Notes under the pieces: model-generated | Told to the model about the DNA's origin: nothing | What the model saw: the letters and a program-made list of their open reading frames with translations, nothing else | Database searches by the model: none | Assembly (NCBI GenBank): GCA_013400155.1 | Contig: VXBM01000566.1 | Span: forward strand, 124,001 to 188,000 | Source: Helopsaltes ochotensis | Lineage: Eukaryota > Chordata > Aves > Passeriformes > Locustellidae | Direction of reading: 5' to 3' | Length of the DNA: 64,000 bases | Translations under genes and position numbers: made by a program | Shown here: in pieces, positions 11,506 to 26,000 of the stretch | Layout: the number at the start of each line of letters is the position of its first letter | How positions within the stretch are numbered: position 1 is the first letter of the stretch

Positions 11506-12375
11506 CTGTTAAAAAGAAAAAAAACGTAATCAGAGTGAACCAAGAAAAACATCAGTCTCTTGAAAATAAAAGGTTTGTATTTACTGGGTATACAAAATAA
11601 ACATCTTAGCCTCTTCTTGTCCTTTAATATGATTCCTGCACACTCTTCTGAATAGACACTCTCAGAAGGTTTATGTACAATTTTTAAAAAAACATTCTGA
11701 ATATTCAGTCCTCTACCTCTTATGGCACTCTCTTTTCCATCCATTTTATGGATTTTAACATTCAGCTGAACTGTTTCAGTTTTTCTTTCTCAAAGAGAAA
11801 ATAGGAGGAAAATACACAAGAGCACAAAGAGCAAGAGTAGCAGACTTTTCAGAGTAATTGCTGCTTACTTATTCTATAGAAAAGCATTGAGGAGTCTGTT
11901 TCTAATCAGATTAGAACTTGGAAAGTCTTTTCCCAAATACTTTATGAAGGGTTATTATAAAAGGTAGCTATAAACCTATCTGTTGTTCTCAGTATTTCCT
12001 TAATACAAGTAGTCAGTGCCAGTTTGTTTTATTATTGTTCTTCAATTTCCTGAAGAATGTTCCATGAAGCATTTGGACAGTGGACTTGAATATTTTATGT
12101 TGAAAATAGATTTTTGATATTTATATAATACTCATAGTAAAATTCTCTTTGAGGTTTTATCTCTCTCTTCCTTTATCAGTGTACCTGGCAACTTTGAAGT
12201 CTTTAATGTATTATCCATGCAATCACAGTGTGTTCGCTCTGTACTTGCAGAGTGAGACCCATGATACAAATACAGAATCAAAAAGGTCTGTTCCATAGGT
12301 CTTGCAGTAGGTCCATACGTGGTCTTCCCTTAACAAAAGGTGAACTCAGAGCAGAAAACCTGAGACATCCAACAG

Positions 12376-12418
12376 GAGACCCTGGTCTCGGGGTCGTCCA
12401 TCAGACAGACCTGTCTGA
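12376..12418. repeat. Cluster of two short perfect palindromes
   Basis: GAGACC-CT-GGTCTC at 12376-12389 and TCAGACAG-AC-CTGTCTGA at 12401-12418, with arms of 6 and 8 bases and 2-base spacers. They sit in a GC-richer, CpG-containing island about 0.9 kb upstream of the first STEAP4 coding exon. The second contains CAGAC/GTCTG, the core of SMAD-binding elements; any regulatory role is inference. Confidence 0.6.
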
Positions 12419-15400
12419 CCCGTCTCCTGGGCTGTCCCTCAATTTGGTACTTATAGCAGCAATTTAATTTGCAGGAGCCCCAGTTCAAGTCTTTTACTGC
12501 CTCATAGCTAACAGTCCTAATTAGTGCTGAGGGAATAACAGGTGTTAAAATTTGCAGGAAAGAAATGCATGAAATGATTAGCTAAAACCAAAACCGCTTT
12601 ACTCTTGTTTATGAACCTTTTGCTTACATTCTTCTGTGAAGCACCATTCAGAATGCTGCAATTTATACATACTGCCTTTTAAAAACACTGAAATGGTGTT
12701 CTCCACTTTATTTTGTATTTTTCTCTAGCCAGAACAGTTTTTGCTTTTTAAAAATCTGACATGATTTTAAATTATTTGACCCAAAACTTGCATTTGTTTG
12801 GTGAATGAAAAAAAAATCAATCCTCAGCTTCCCCCTACCTGCCATGATTTAGGGTTAAGAGCTGTGAGTCAAGGATGCAAAGAGCTGTGGCCTGTGGTGT
12901 ACCTTTGCTAGCAAGATAGACACATAAATTTTTATTCTGAGAATCCCATGTGAAGATTTTTGTCTTGGACTACTTCTGTATTTAGTTATGTAGCCCTCAG
13001 CTGGCATCAGTGCCTGCCCAGCTGCGTTCTTGCACTGAGCTGTGGGAGCCCTGGTTTGGAGAGGTGCCAAGGCAGTTGTTTCTGGTCATTAGGGCAGGTG
13101 AGGATTCAGGCAGAGAAGGGCTGAGTGCCTCTGTGCTGGAGGATCTGTGTGACTTGGACAGGCCCCATGGGAGGCTTTGCAGTGCAGCAGGGTGTTAACC
13201 CTGGCTCTCTGCAGCTGGACTCCATGTACTTTGAGAAGTAGTACACTGAGCATGAAAACAGATCCTCAGAGAGACCCATCTGAATGTGTCTTGCGTATTT
13301 GTGTGCTCTGACACATGCATAAAATTGCAAAGTCCTTTGACATATTTGAAAATCATTCTCTGAGGGCTTTATTAATGTCCCAGGATGCTCTAGTATGACT
13401 AAGGCTATGAAATTCATTTCTGGGGATAGTCTGTATTTCAAAAATAACAGAAGGGATGCTTATGCAATATTAATAAATGGTCCAACTCACTACTTAATAA
13501 GACTCTACTCTCTTTCCTTAATTTTAGTTTTTAACAAAGTACTCTCCTATCTAAAATAAAAACTAAAACTTATTTGTAACATGCAATCATCCAGTTGAAA
13601 ACAACTGTATTTGTCCTCAAGAAATCCTCAAGTTGTTGCTGAGTGACCTGTGCAATTCATGCTCCTCTCCAAACTAGAGCTGGGAAAAAAAAAACCAAAA
13701 CAACTCAGACGGATGATATCAGGTATTATATTTGGTAGATCAGTTGGGTTATGTTTTATTTGGGCTTATAAACATATTTAACATAGGAATGGATCCATCG
13801 GCAAGAAATAAGCCTATAAAGCACTTCCATTGTTCACTTATACTGAGCACCTCATTTACTAGTGAGCACTGAACTTGTTTTTTCAGAGAAGAAAAAAAGA
13901 GGGAAATAAAAAGAAAAAATAATGGAAGAAATATTTTTCTTTTCAAAATACAGTTTCCTGAAGTGCTACCTAAGATGTAAAGGGAATGTACAAGGCATAG
14001 AAAGCTGAAGACATTTAGGGTTTTCTTTAAAACCTTTCTTTCTTTATATTGTGGTCTAATATAGCTTAATAGCATTTTTAACAAGAGAGACAATTTGCTT
14101 GAATAAATTGAGGAGAAATCACCTTTTCATTATAAGAGATAATAAGGATGACCATAGCTGTTATGAAAGCACATATTGTATATTAGAAATAAACTATTCA
14201 CCAATGAACTTTTTTATAAATTAATTACATTGTAAAACTGATAGTGCATCTGTTATTTCTGGAAATCACATGTAAGACAAGGCTAGTTTAGTTTTAAATT
14301 CCAGATCTTCTGGACCATGCCTTCTTCTAAAAAATACACTAATTAAGTTAATTTTCTCCATAGAATCCTTATTTTTCTTCCTTTCAACGCGCCTTTGTGT
14401 CAGCTGGCTCTAATTGAACTAAAAGAAGGTTGTAGGCTTGGCAGTGAATGTCTGGAGGTTAATTCAGGCAGTAGGATACGAGCATATGGAAAGTGTATAG
14501 GCACATCCTGGCACTGCTGCCTGTGTTTGAAGAAAATGCAGCATCTTACGGCAGCTGTGGGTTTGTAAAGTCAAAAGAAGGAAATTGGACTCCCAGATTC
14601 ATGACAGCAGTAGCTGGAATCTAAGAAGGTAGTAATTTTCTATAGAACGAGGTATTTCATTATGGTGTATCAGCATGAAATATGGGAAGCAGAAATATAT
14701 CACAAGGGACACAAGGTTTTTGTTAACTGGGAGCTCAGCCCAAAGGCTGACACTGGGCTGTGACTCAGCAGCTGGTGGCAGTGGAGCTGTGCTCCATGCC
14801 CATGGGTTATGCTGGGTGCACTCAAAGCACCAGAGGAAAGCAAAAATACCAGCAAAGAAGCATGCAATAATCATTATCTGTTCTGTTATATATGTAGCTG
14901 TATATTATCTGAGAAAAAGCCATAGAGATTTGTATGTATACATAATATTTTTCCCTATATCCATCTCCCTAGCATTAGTGCACTAGTAATGCCTTTTGTT
15001 ATTTGAAAGATAATCTATGTAAGCTTTGGCAATGATGAACTGTGTCCTTTTTCCTCTGCATTGTTGTTGTATTCTTCTACACTGAATTATCCTATTTTAA
15101 GGAAAATGGAGGTAATCGCTGAGTTTGCTTGGTCAGTAAAAATAAAAGGAGATGCTGAAAGAAAAAAGTCACCTGCAACACTGTAATTTTTCCCCATTGC
15201 ATAAACACTAAGGGGACATGAACAATGGGGGACATACAATGTTTAGTTAAGCAGTTATAAGCAAATACTTGATTATGCAAGAAATTGAATTAAGACAGGT
15301 ACATTGCTTTGCATATGGGAAAAAGGAGGGATATCCTAGTAGAAACAATACCACAATAAAGCATAATGCCAAAAGTGGAAAAGTGGAGATGGGATGGATA

Positions 15401-18400
15401 CTGGAAATATCAGAAAGATGTAAGAGGAAATGCAGATAGAAGATCAGTGGCATGATTCAAAAGTTAGAAAGACAACATGAAAGGTGCAGGAAATAGTAAT
15501 TTTACTATTTACATTTTAAAAAGGAACAAAACAAATTGCTCTGGTTGTGATCTTAAGAAGTCCTTTCTAAGGCAGAATGAACTATGTTTAAACCAAGTCT
15601 GACAGATACTTGTCTAACCTGTTTGTGAGACCTTCCTGTGTTGTGGATGCTGAAGCTCCTTGCTTACTGCTTTCTCAGCCATTTTATTAGGCAAATTTTT
15701 GTGTGAGCAATCTGTATTGCCTCCCCCACAGTAGACACAGCTGTCAAAGCTGTCAATTTATCCCCCTTCTCTTTGCAGCAGCCTTTGTTGGACATGAAAG
15801 CTGTTACCATTTCACCCTTTTCTTCTAGAGATAAAACAGTCCCACATCTTTCCTGTAACTTGTATTTCTGAGAATGGTGATCTCTCTCATGGCTTTCTTC
15901 TGATCTTTCAAGGCTAAACTGCTTAAAATGTTAATTAAAAGTGTGGTGCTGACTGCAGTACTGTCACAGAGATCTTACCAGATAGAAAAGGATTGCTTTA
16001 GTTGCCTCACAGTCCACATGTAATCCTGCTGTCACATTTGTCTCATTTGCAGCACAGCCAATTCAATAATCAGCTTGTGATACATTAAGGTGATGAGTGC
16101 TTTAACAAGGGGTGTGTGGCAACAAGGATCAAGATGTGCAGTGCAACACCTGGTGCTGAGCTCAGGATTTACACACCATCCATGTGTCAGATTTCCACCT
16201 TGGACCAACTTTACTCTAGCACTGCAGCCTGCATGCCTACTAGCAGCTGAATGCATTTGGGTCCACATAAAACACATTTTCTGGCTCACCTTTTGTGGTA
16301 AGGAATCTAGTTTCATATGTTCCAAGATAATTCTGAAGTGCAAAGCAAAGCTTGAAAAGTGAAGATCTGCTTCTACATCTGAGCAGAACTGAAATACCAA
16401 CGCAAATGCATCCTCTTACACCCAGTCCTTTAATTGGACTTCTCCCACGCTACTTGCTCCATCCTTGATTTCTGTTGTGCTTTCTGACTCAGCGCTGTAT
16501 TGTGCACTTGTCCCTGCTGAATAGTACCATATTTTTTTCAAACTGTAGCTTCAATTTGTCAAGATCATTCTGATTTTCAGGCTGTCCTCTAACTTGCTTG
16601 CAGCCCTTTTCAACTTCGTCAGATTGTCAGCTTTAATGAGTAGTGTCTATTCCAGTGTCTATGCCATTTAATGAAAGGAATAGGAGTTTTGCAAGTAGAA
16701 ACCCCCTGTATATCTGCAGTAAATGCAGTCTTCTATTTTGAGAATGGTTACCTGAAAGACTGAAAAATGTTTCTTTTGCTGGTTCCACAGAACTCTACCT
16801 TGTATTATTTAATCTAAACTGAATTTTTAAAGTTTGCTTTTAAATTTTTTTTCTAACAGTTACCATACTAAAAAAATTGCTCATGTCAAGTTATATCACT
16901 TCTGTGACTCATAAGGTCTGTTATCTTTTTATAAGAAATAAGGGAGTTGGTTTGGAATAACTTGTTCTTGATTAATCCATGTGCCTACTATCTGTTTCTT
17001 TCTTATTTTTTATTTGCTTCCTCTGTTTGAGAATTGTATTTAAATGGATTATTTAAAAGGGCATAATTCTGCACCTCCTCATTCATCTTACATTTAAAGA
17101 TAACTGTTATTACCTTTCCAGTCTTTCAAAACTTTGCCTCTTCCACACAATTCTTAAAGATAGTTACTTGCAACTGTGGAAATGCTTCAGTTATCACCTG
17201 AATGGTGTTAGATGAATTCCATCAGCTTCACTGCTCTCAGGTCATTTAACTCAAGTAAGCATGGCCTAATCTCATTCTTCTACCATTTAGCAAGTATTTC
17301 CAGCTCTTTGCTGCTGATGTAAACCCTTCTGTCATGGTTGACCCTTTCAGTGAACAAAAGCAAAATACCCATTAAAGAGATGGCTTTCTTGGAGTCATTA
17401 GTCAATAGTTTCCCTCAGCTGAGTGGTGGATCAATTCTCTCCTTGATTTTTCTTTAAAAGTTTATGCTTTTACGAGAAGCTTTTTGTTATTCTGTAAGTA
17501 CCTTACTAATTATACTTCTTTTTGTGCTGTGGCTTTTCAAATCATATTAACACATTGGCACAATTCTTGTGACAATATGCCTGTCCATAGATTTTGGTTT
17601 ATGTGTGTTATTTGAATTTGAAGTTTTGAAGAACTGACAGCTCCAGCCACATGGCTCTCTTATGGCAGTCCTTGCTCTGCATTACAATCTTTATGTCTCA
17701 GCTTTTAACAATTTCTTTAAGCAGCTGCCAATCTCCCGACCTCATTTTCATCTCAAACTCTACTTCTCATGTAACATCACCTTCCCACCTTCAGAATGTA
17801 GTATACTCAGCTTGTTATTCTGCTAGGGGAACAAATCCATTTTTGAGCACTCGATGTTTCTTAGTCTCCTCTGATGGCTCCAAGCTGTGACCGAGCCTCT
17901 GTATTTTCCCCTCTTTTTCCACAGTCTTCTACTGGCGTTATATTCTTTTATCTCTTGATTCAGGGTAGAAGTTTAGAAGACAAAGCAGGATATAAGGACT
18001 ATGAGAAGAGAAAAGGCCAAAGAAATTTGACCTGTTTCCATGTAAAAGAAAGGTTTATAAGTAGGTTATGGTAGGTCATGGTGTTGCCTACTGTAGGAGC
18101 TAGTGCCAGGATTTACAATACTGGTTCATGTATGTTTCTCCTTTTTATAAAATTTCATTACTTTTTATTTTTAAGCTCATAGTAAGAATCTTAATCCCAA
18201 AGGTGGACATAAGGCTTATATACACAACAAATATTATGGGATTTTAACTATAAAAAATGATGGGTCAAAGACCTTCTTTTTATGTAAATTAATTCTTTTT
18301 ACTGCTATTTCCATGTAAATAACAGCAAGGATTCTGTTACTCTATACAAATAATAGAGAGTGATAGGGATGGGAATGGCCTTTCTGGAGCAGCTTGCCAT

Positions 18401-18910
18401 TTCTCCAGTACAGCATTCTGGACACAAACAAAAATCCTGACATAATACATCTTGCTCACTATATAGCATGCTGAGTGTAGATTCATATGTGTGAATTCAT
18501 ATATGGTTATACAGAAGTCATGAAAAAAGTATTGACTGCATATTCCAGAGATTCTTTGTAGTAGAATAGGGGTATGAAATCTGTTTTCTAGGTTCATCTC
18601 TCCAGAAAAAACCTTAGTTTTTCATATTTCAAAATGGTTATTCTTCTATAATGATGGAAAGACACTTGGGAGTGTATTAAATTGAGTCCATTTGCACAGA
18701 TGAACTCTAATTGTACCTTGCTACACGGAGAGGTTAATTCTTCTCTCGGGTTCGCTAACCTGCGATGTTTAACTCTGCTTGTACAGTAGTGAACCTGGGG
18801 CATCTGGAACAAGCAGTCTGGGTTCCAACTATGCCCTCATTTTAAGCTACCCACCTGACTTCTTGTATTACACCATAACCACACTACTCTTTTACCATAG
18901 AGAATTTAGC

Positions 18911-18962
18911 TGGTTGTGGTGGTGGTGGGTTTTTTTTAAATTTTTTTTTTCTTTCGTTTGTT
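18911..18962. repeat. GGT triplets followed by T-rich tract
   Basis: TGGTGGTGG-like triplets running into T8 and T10 runs; low complexity. Confidence 0.7.
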
Positions 18963-21900
18963 TGGCTTCTATGTCTCTTGTTTTCATTACAGCAAAGATC
19001 AGCTCAGCTTTCTCACACAGCATCGACATAGATGAGTCCCCAAGCCTCTGCTAAAGGCTTTTCCAGTCAAAGTTCTGTATCTCTGTGGTCAGAAAACACC
19101 TGGAAGCATGCAGGTCCTTACATGGATTCAGGAACTTGCTTACATAGTTTGAACCACTCAGGCAGGGCTGAGCCCACGACAACTCATTTCAATAACAGAG
19201 ATTCAGAACATTCCCTTCCAAAACATTTTGAAAAGAGATTTCCACCACCACTTCAGAGAGTAAGCCCTGAACACTGTTGGACTTGTAATTATTAATTTCA
19301 ATTTTGCTGGGCTACCGTGAGCTGATCTTGAGTTGGCATTTAGTGTTGAAATTGTGAAAATAAGCCCTTGTCTCATGTCCTGCAGACCTTCCTCATATGT
19401 CTTTGAACAGACCAAGCAGGTTCAGTGAGGTTTGCTCTCCTGATGCCTCTGTGCACGCCTAATCCCTCCCTGCCTGATAAACAGACATCCTTCTCAATCA
19501 CAGTTGAGCACTCCTGGTGCTTTGACACCATCCCAGAGGCATGTATTTATGCTGGTGGCAATAAAGAGCACAGCCTATGACCAAAGGTGCCAAAGGCAGA
19601 GGACATGGCCAGGATTTTTTTTTTTATTTACTTACTTAATTTATTTATTATTAGGCCTCTATTTCTCATTGTTTCCTTTTAATTCTGTGTGCCTGTGGGT
19701 GGGCATGGTGAACTTGAACCAAATAAGTAAATGGGTATATATATTTATTTGGATTTATACTTTTTTCTCTGATAATTCTTAGTTTCCCATACTGTCAAGT
19801 TCTCCAAAGTTTATTTCACTTTCTTTGTCAAACAGAGTTAATTCTCATTATTGTCTTAAATATTTTATTGCATGTACTGGCAAGCAGAAGTCATCCCCAA
19901 CTGCAGGGTTTTTTTGGAAATAAGACTCCTGCTTTGTCTTGTCATCTATAATCAAAAGGTGTATATTCGATAAAAATGCCCTAATACAGTAAAATTACAC
20001 ATAGTAGCCCATTAAATATAGTACAAAAAGAGAGAAATTATTAATTTATTTCTTGCATAAGTAGTACTGCATCTTTGGAATACTTTATGAAGTATTTCAC
20101 ACATGCTTAATATAGAGTAATCCTGTTGTAACGTGGAAAATAGGTGAAATGAAGTTTAGAACTTCTCCCCAGAAAGACAGGTACACTATTCTGAGGCAAT
20201 CCCATTTACTGAAAATTTCATTTTACTATTCCCCCAGAGAGAGAAAGAACACACTGTATAACAAATACTGTTTCTTATAAGCTGACAGCTGTGGAACCAA
20301 ATCTGCCCTAAATTACAAATTGCATTTTCTATTTCTTGATACACCTAAAACTAAAAGGCACGTGGCTAAACTACTTTAAACTACAGTACTTAAACACATA
20401 GGAAAAAAAAAAAAGAGAATAGCTCCCATAAACCTATTACAACAAATTAGTAATGAATTTTCTTTCAAGCAAATGAATATCTGCTGTTCTTCTCAGCAGA
20501 AAATCCTGGACTCCAACTTTTGACAAACCTGATAAAAAATAATTTTTTGAGACAATAAATCCTCTTATGGAGGACATTGCATTTCCTACCTCATCACTTT
20601 TTATCAGTAGTACACTAAAACTGCCTGGAGGCTCTTCAAACAGATGAAATATAGTCCTAAATAGATGTGCTTAATGTTGTCTAAATCATAGAAAAATACT
20701 GAGAGGGCTGGAAATCTCACCACCTGCAGCTGCTCCCATAGACACACAATATGCAGCTATAACTTGAGTAATTTCTTCAGTCTCTTCAAGGCTGTTCTAT
20801 TTTGAGGTTTTTAGGTATAAAGCTTTAACCCCACCTATTCAACTGCAAGAATAATGAAAATATTTCTTGAAACACGTGAAGGTGAGCAAGTGTGAAGGAG
20901 AGAGAGACCTGTCTACAGCACTGATCCAGGGGCACTGGATTTGTCCCAGCTGGCCCAGGACATGTTCTGAGGCCTCGAAAGCCATGCTTGCAGATCCACC
21001 AGGCATGGAGAGGCACCTCTTGGGTTCCTGCTGAGTCGTTCCCTCACTGTGAAGCTGTTCTCTTGAGCCTCTTTTATCTGCCATTTAGAGACAGTAACAA
21101 GTAGCTGTATCTCACAGAGAAATAACACTAGAAATAATGAAGTCTGGCCTCCTAGGGGTTTGTATTTCTTGGTTGATTACAGGCACTGATTGAAACTGTT
21201 TCTAATCACAGGAGATGACTCCTATAACATTTCTTCCAATGGATTTTAGATATTTCAAATGTATATAGTCACATTATAGTCTTTCATTTTTCATGACTCT
21301 TCTGTGGGCTCTTCAGCTGCCCTCGTTCAGGCAACATGAGAAGCGAGCACTCTGCCCTCTTGGAATATTTGTTTGAAATCATCACTGAAAAAATGATTGA
21401 GGAACACACATAGATGTGGGACACTCAGGTACCTCTGCACGAGTGGGAGGATTTCTTACTTCCTACAGAAATCAAGCTAAAGTAATGGACACCCTAAAAT
21501 TTGTGAAGTACACACACCCAAATGCATGTCTGTACCACCAAAAGAGAAGGAAGCAAATGAGTGAAGCAGTTTTGACCCAACGTCATTGTGGTCTCTTGAA
21601 AGTAACAGAGAACAAGGCAGAGGATGTTATTTGGGAGGCTTTTGTTGACAGCCATCAGTGTCTCGCAGTGAGACTGGAATTAGCTGAAATTACACCACCA
21701 ACCTAACCAAACCAGACCTTCTCAACAATAGAAATGTAACAGTTTACGCCACATAATTATTATGAGCTCTGGGAGAGCATGAAAAACCTGACTCTCTTCC
21801 CATTTACACTAACAAATTTTTGATTTACAGTTCTCTTGTGTCATCCTGATTTTCAGCCTTCTGATGTGTTTTCGTTTCTGTAACGGAGTTCTCACGCTTT

Positions 21901-22629
21901 CAAGCATCAACAATGGTTTGTTTTCATTCTTTCATGGAGGAGGAGAGAGTTGATGGACTGTTGGTCTGACCAGCATGTTGGAGAGGTGGCAGCTTCACCC
22001 TCCAATCCATGGTCACCTTTGGAATTCTATCAAATGTCAAAGACGTAAATAAAAAATCTTCTTCTTTCTGGCACGACTCAGCGTGTAGGTGCAGTTCTTT
22101 CCTGTCTCCGATCTCCACACTCTTGCTTTTGGACTGGGTTGCACAAGTGGGGAAATGGAGCCCAGCTGTTTTGTTGCATCTTTCACAAAAGAAAGGACAG
22201 GGTGGCTGCAGTGGTGCAGCGACAATGTTCTCGACTGTCTTATGCTCTTAGTAATCTGAGAAGTGAGAATATGATGACAGATTTAAGGAAAGAGAGCAAG
22301 AATATGAAGTTTTCTTGCCAAAACAAATAAATGGGGATTTGCAACATTTCTGGAATGGGGCCAAGCAGATTTTACAGAAAGTTCATTAATCTATGTTTAA
22401 AGACATATGATTGGACAATCCAAGACAGTGGATAATTTCATCAGTTCCCTTACTCACTTGATGTGAAGTATACTAACTCTATTTACTTGCTCCTTTTGGT
22501 TTCCTTTCTTTAATTTATGTGGACTTGAACATTTTCCTCTCTCTCTTGACTGAATTTGAGTGGCATCTGCAGACATGCCTGCCTCCAGGACAAAATGAAT
22601 ACTGATATTTTCAGAAGAACTTATTCCTC

Positions 22630-22730
22630 AAAAAAACTCCCCAAAACCAAACACCCCCATCCCCAAAACAAAACAAAAAACCAAAAAACCAAAAACAAAA
22701 CAAAAAAACCCCAAAAAACAAAAAAGAGAA
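22630..22730. repeat. A/C-rich low-complexity tract
   Basis: About 100 bases of CAAAA/CCAAAAAA units with almost no G or T. A T/G-rich tract of complementary composition lies about 310 bases further right. Confidence 0.85.
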
Positions 22731-23040
22731 AGGCAGTGAGGTATATATTTTTATATGCTGTTGCATTTTTAAAAAAGGAATAATTCTTATGAGGCAGTCT
22801 TTTAAATTCTTCTCAAGATGGAAGAAGTTCCCCTTCTTACTGAGCCACTGATTTCAAAACTCTTTAAGCAATAACCTTAAGTTATAGGCTTTGAAAATTA
22901 AATGCTGAGAGGCCTGAATTTAGAAACACGCTTTTAAAATACAAGAAAAACGTTAATGATGGAATTAGTAAAAAATTGATAGAGCTGTTCAGGGCAGCAT
23001 CCAATTCTGAGAAAAGGAAAGATCATGGGTTTGTGACATA

Positions 23041-23088
23041 TTTTTATTTTTTGTTTTTTGTCTTTTGTTTTTTGTTTTTGTTTTTTGA
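23041..23088. repeat. T/G-rich low-complexity tract (TTTTTTG units)
   Basis: Imperfect TTTTGTTTTTTG units, roughly complementary to the A/C-rich tract at 22630-22730, giving a loose inverted pair. Confidence 0.8.
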
Positions 23089-26000
23089 CCAAAGACTCCT
23101 TTGGGTTGAGCCCAGGTTTTGCAGATGCCCAAGCTGCTGCTGGTGATTCCTGCCTGGCAAGCAGGGATGGGTGTGCACAGCAGTGCGTCATTAGCTCCTC
23201 TCCCAGCCCAGATATCGGTACAAATGCCACCTCTCTGCCAGAGTACTGCCTTGAGGCACTGCTCTTGGGGCACAGCACTGCCACCAACTTGCCTACAAGG
23301 CAGCCTGAGTTATCCAGTGCCACTGCATGGGGGACAAGAAACCTTACAAAACTTCTCCTACAAATCCCTGCTGCCTGTGCCCTCTTACACATAGGCTGTG
23401 GCCTTCATGGAGAGCTCACCCTGGTTTCTGTCTTCTACTTGCTCCTGGCTCTCAGTCAAGGCCACTCTTCCTACCCCTGTGAAATATGCGGGGCCGAGGC
23501 AGAAGTCACTCTTGATTCTGCGTGTCAAGACCATGCAATAAGCAAAAAAGGAGTGAAGGAAAAAGTGGATATTAGGAACTGAGACAAATGAAAAGCTTTT
23601 TACTAAACTTAGCTGAGGAGCAAAGAAGAGGGTGCCAGGAGGTACAAAACAAAGTGTCATGCTGCTTTTGTAATTGCCTAATTGGACAAAATAATTCCCT
23701 CCTGCAGGGTGACCCTCTCTTGCATCTCCAGCAAGGAAATGCAATACAAAATAAGGAACTGAGTTTTCTGAATAAACCCATTGTCTTTATTGAATTACCA
23801 TTTTATGCTATTATGATTATTGCATAATTATCCACTTGTTGTGAGTACTCATGCCTTTTTACATATTTCCTGTTCTCACAGTCATCATAGCATGGGACCA
23901 CCCCAGAAAAATCATTTGTCAAACTATCCTCTGCTTTAATGATGCCAGAAAGTGTTTTGCTCTTTGGCAATCAACTTCTCCACTTAATTTCTTAGCTCTT
24001 AAGGCTTGTTTATCTAGAGACCTTCAGAAACTTGCTCACATAGTTGGCATCACTAAAGGTGACAGGCAACAGTAAACCACTTTGATCCCAGTCCTCAGGT
24101 GCTGTAACTTGTCTGAATTGGATGGCTGAGCCTTTTCACCATTGATCAAGCAGTTTGTAGCAGGTTATTATAATTAAGTACCTTTGAAGTGCCAAGTTAT
24201 ATGAAGCTCTGGGGCAGTTCAAGTTTCAGAACTCAAATCAAATTTATTAATATTCTCATTTTTTAGGGATATCGTGCTGTTTATGAAAGTGGTTTTTCTG
24301 CACATTCTTATTTGTCCTGGTGAGGCTGCTCCACTTGGGAAAAGCACATGTAGGGAAATCATCCATAGGTAAGAAGCAGTCCTCACTCCCGACTTAATCT
24401 TAAACTCATGTTTTCCAAAGACAGTCATGGGAACAGCATGTCCCAGTGGCAGGTTAGACCTAGCCTTGCTGCTGAACCAGGCTGACCTGTGTTGCTCTGC
24501 CACTGCAACAAACAAGGCAGCTCAGCCAAGCAGCGGAAGGGCAGTCCCAAGCCAGGTATCCTGAGCCTGTCTCCAGCACAGTGCCACCACCAAAGCTGGG
24601 GCATTTCTCTGGTAACCACACCGTGAGAAACGGCACCTCCACAGCTTGGTAAAGTAAACAAAATAGCTGAAAGTCACCTTTGCAATTGAACATCTAGGGA
24701 CCTATTCAGCAGTCACTGGGAAGTTGGGAGGAAGCTTCGTCAATCCTCTAATGAATGCTTCTGTTGGCAGCTATTCCCTGTCTCCAAGAAGCACCAATAC
24801 AACCAGTGCTTCCCCGAGCTGCTGCCTGGCACAGTCCCAGCACCGTGCCCAGACCTCCACAGCTGGGAGGAGAGAGCTCTTGGGTGCCCAGGAAGGGCCC
24901 ATGAGGAAATTTGGGAGTGCCCCTATTTCTCACAGCTCTGCCTACAAATATCTGGGAAGTGAATTAAATGAGTATTTTATTGACAGTGCTCTCACTAAGG
25001 GGAGTACATGTTGGAGAAATTTTAAAAAAGAAGACATTATCTGGTTCTAAACAGTAACGTCAAAAGAGGAAAAAAAAACAACAGTATTTTGTTTTAGAAC
25101 ATGCAGGGACAAAAAGCTCCCCACATTTGAACTTCAATAAACATGCAAATATTATGTTTAAATACCTGTTCCTACCTTTTCTTCCCAAAACCCAGCTTTT
25201 GAACCCCAAAGTCAATATACATTGAAATCTGAATAGAATAAAAATAAAGTCAAAATGCCAACGCCTCTAAAATGTCCCACAGAAAATAAGATACCGAAAA
25301 TGTTGCAGTTCCCCTCTGCTAGTTCAGCAACCAAGATGAGAATGGAAGAAATGTTGGCTCAAATCTTGAAGTTACCAACTTAAAGAGGTTTAAATAGAAA
25401 TAGACTGGGGAGGAGTGAAAGAAACCTTAAAATATGTAGATTTTAATTACTCTGCCTGAAAGGCTCAGTTTCTGTCTGTACTTTTGAGAGACTGGGTTTA
25501 TAGGGAGCACCCAATGCCCACGCTCATGGGGTTTTTACTTTGGAGTAGATTTGGTCTGGTCCTGTGAACTTAATTGCAATCAGCTGTGAGATTGTTTTGT
25601 TTCACCCATGAGCAGCCAAGATTGCGTGTCCCCAGCTGCTCTGCAATGTGAGACATGGGATGATACATGGTGGAGGGCAGCAGATTCATTCCCAAGTGAG
25701 CTCCTGCTCTGAAACCAACTACTAGTGTAGGCTACACACTTTTTTAATAATTTCTCAACACAAAGTAGACCCCTTATCTGATTATCATTTCTGCCTGTAA
25801 CTAGGAGAAATAATTTTAAAAATACCATCTGCCTAAAAATGTACAAATATGAAAAGTTCTTAATATATTTTTATGTGAAAATTCCAATATGGAGGAAGAA
25901 AGCACAGTGATGCTTGATTTCTCAATGACTGTTACAATTTTGACTATTGCAAAATTGACTGTTTTGGTATGTAGTTACAGGGCTACTTCATGGTAGGCTA

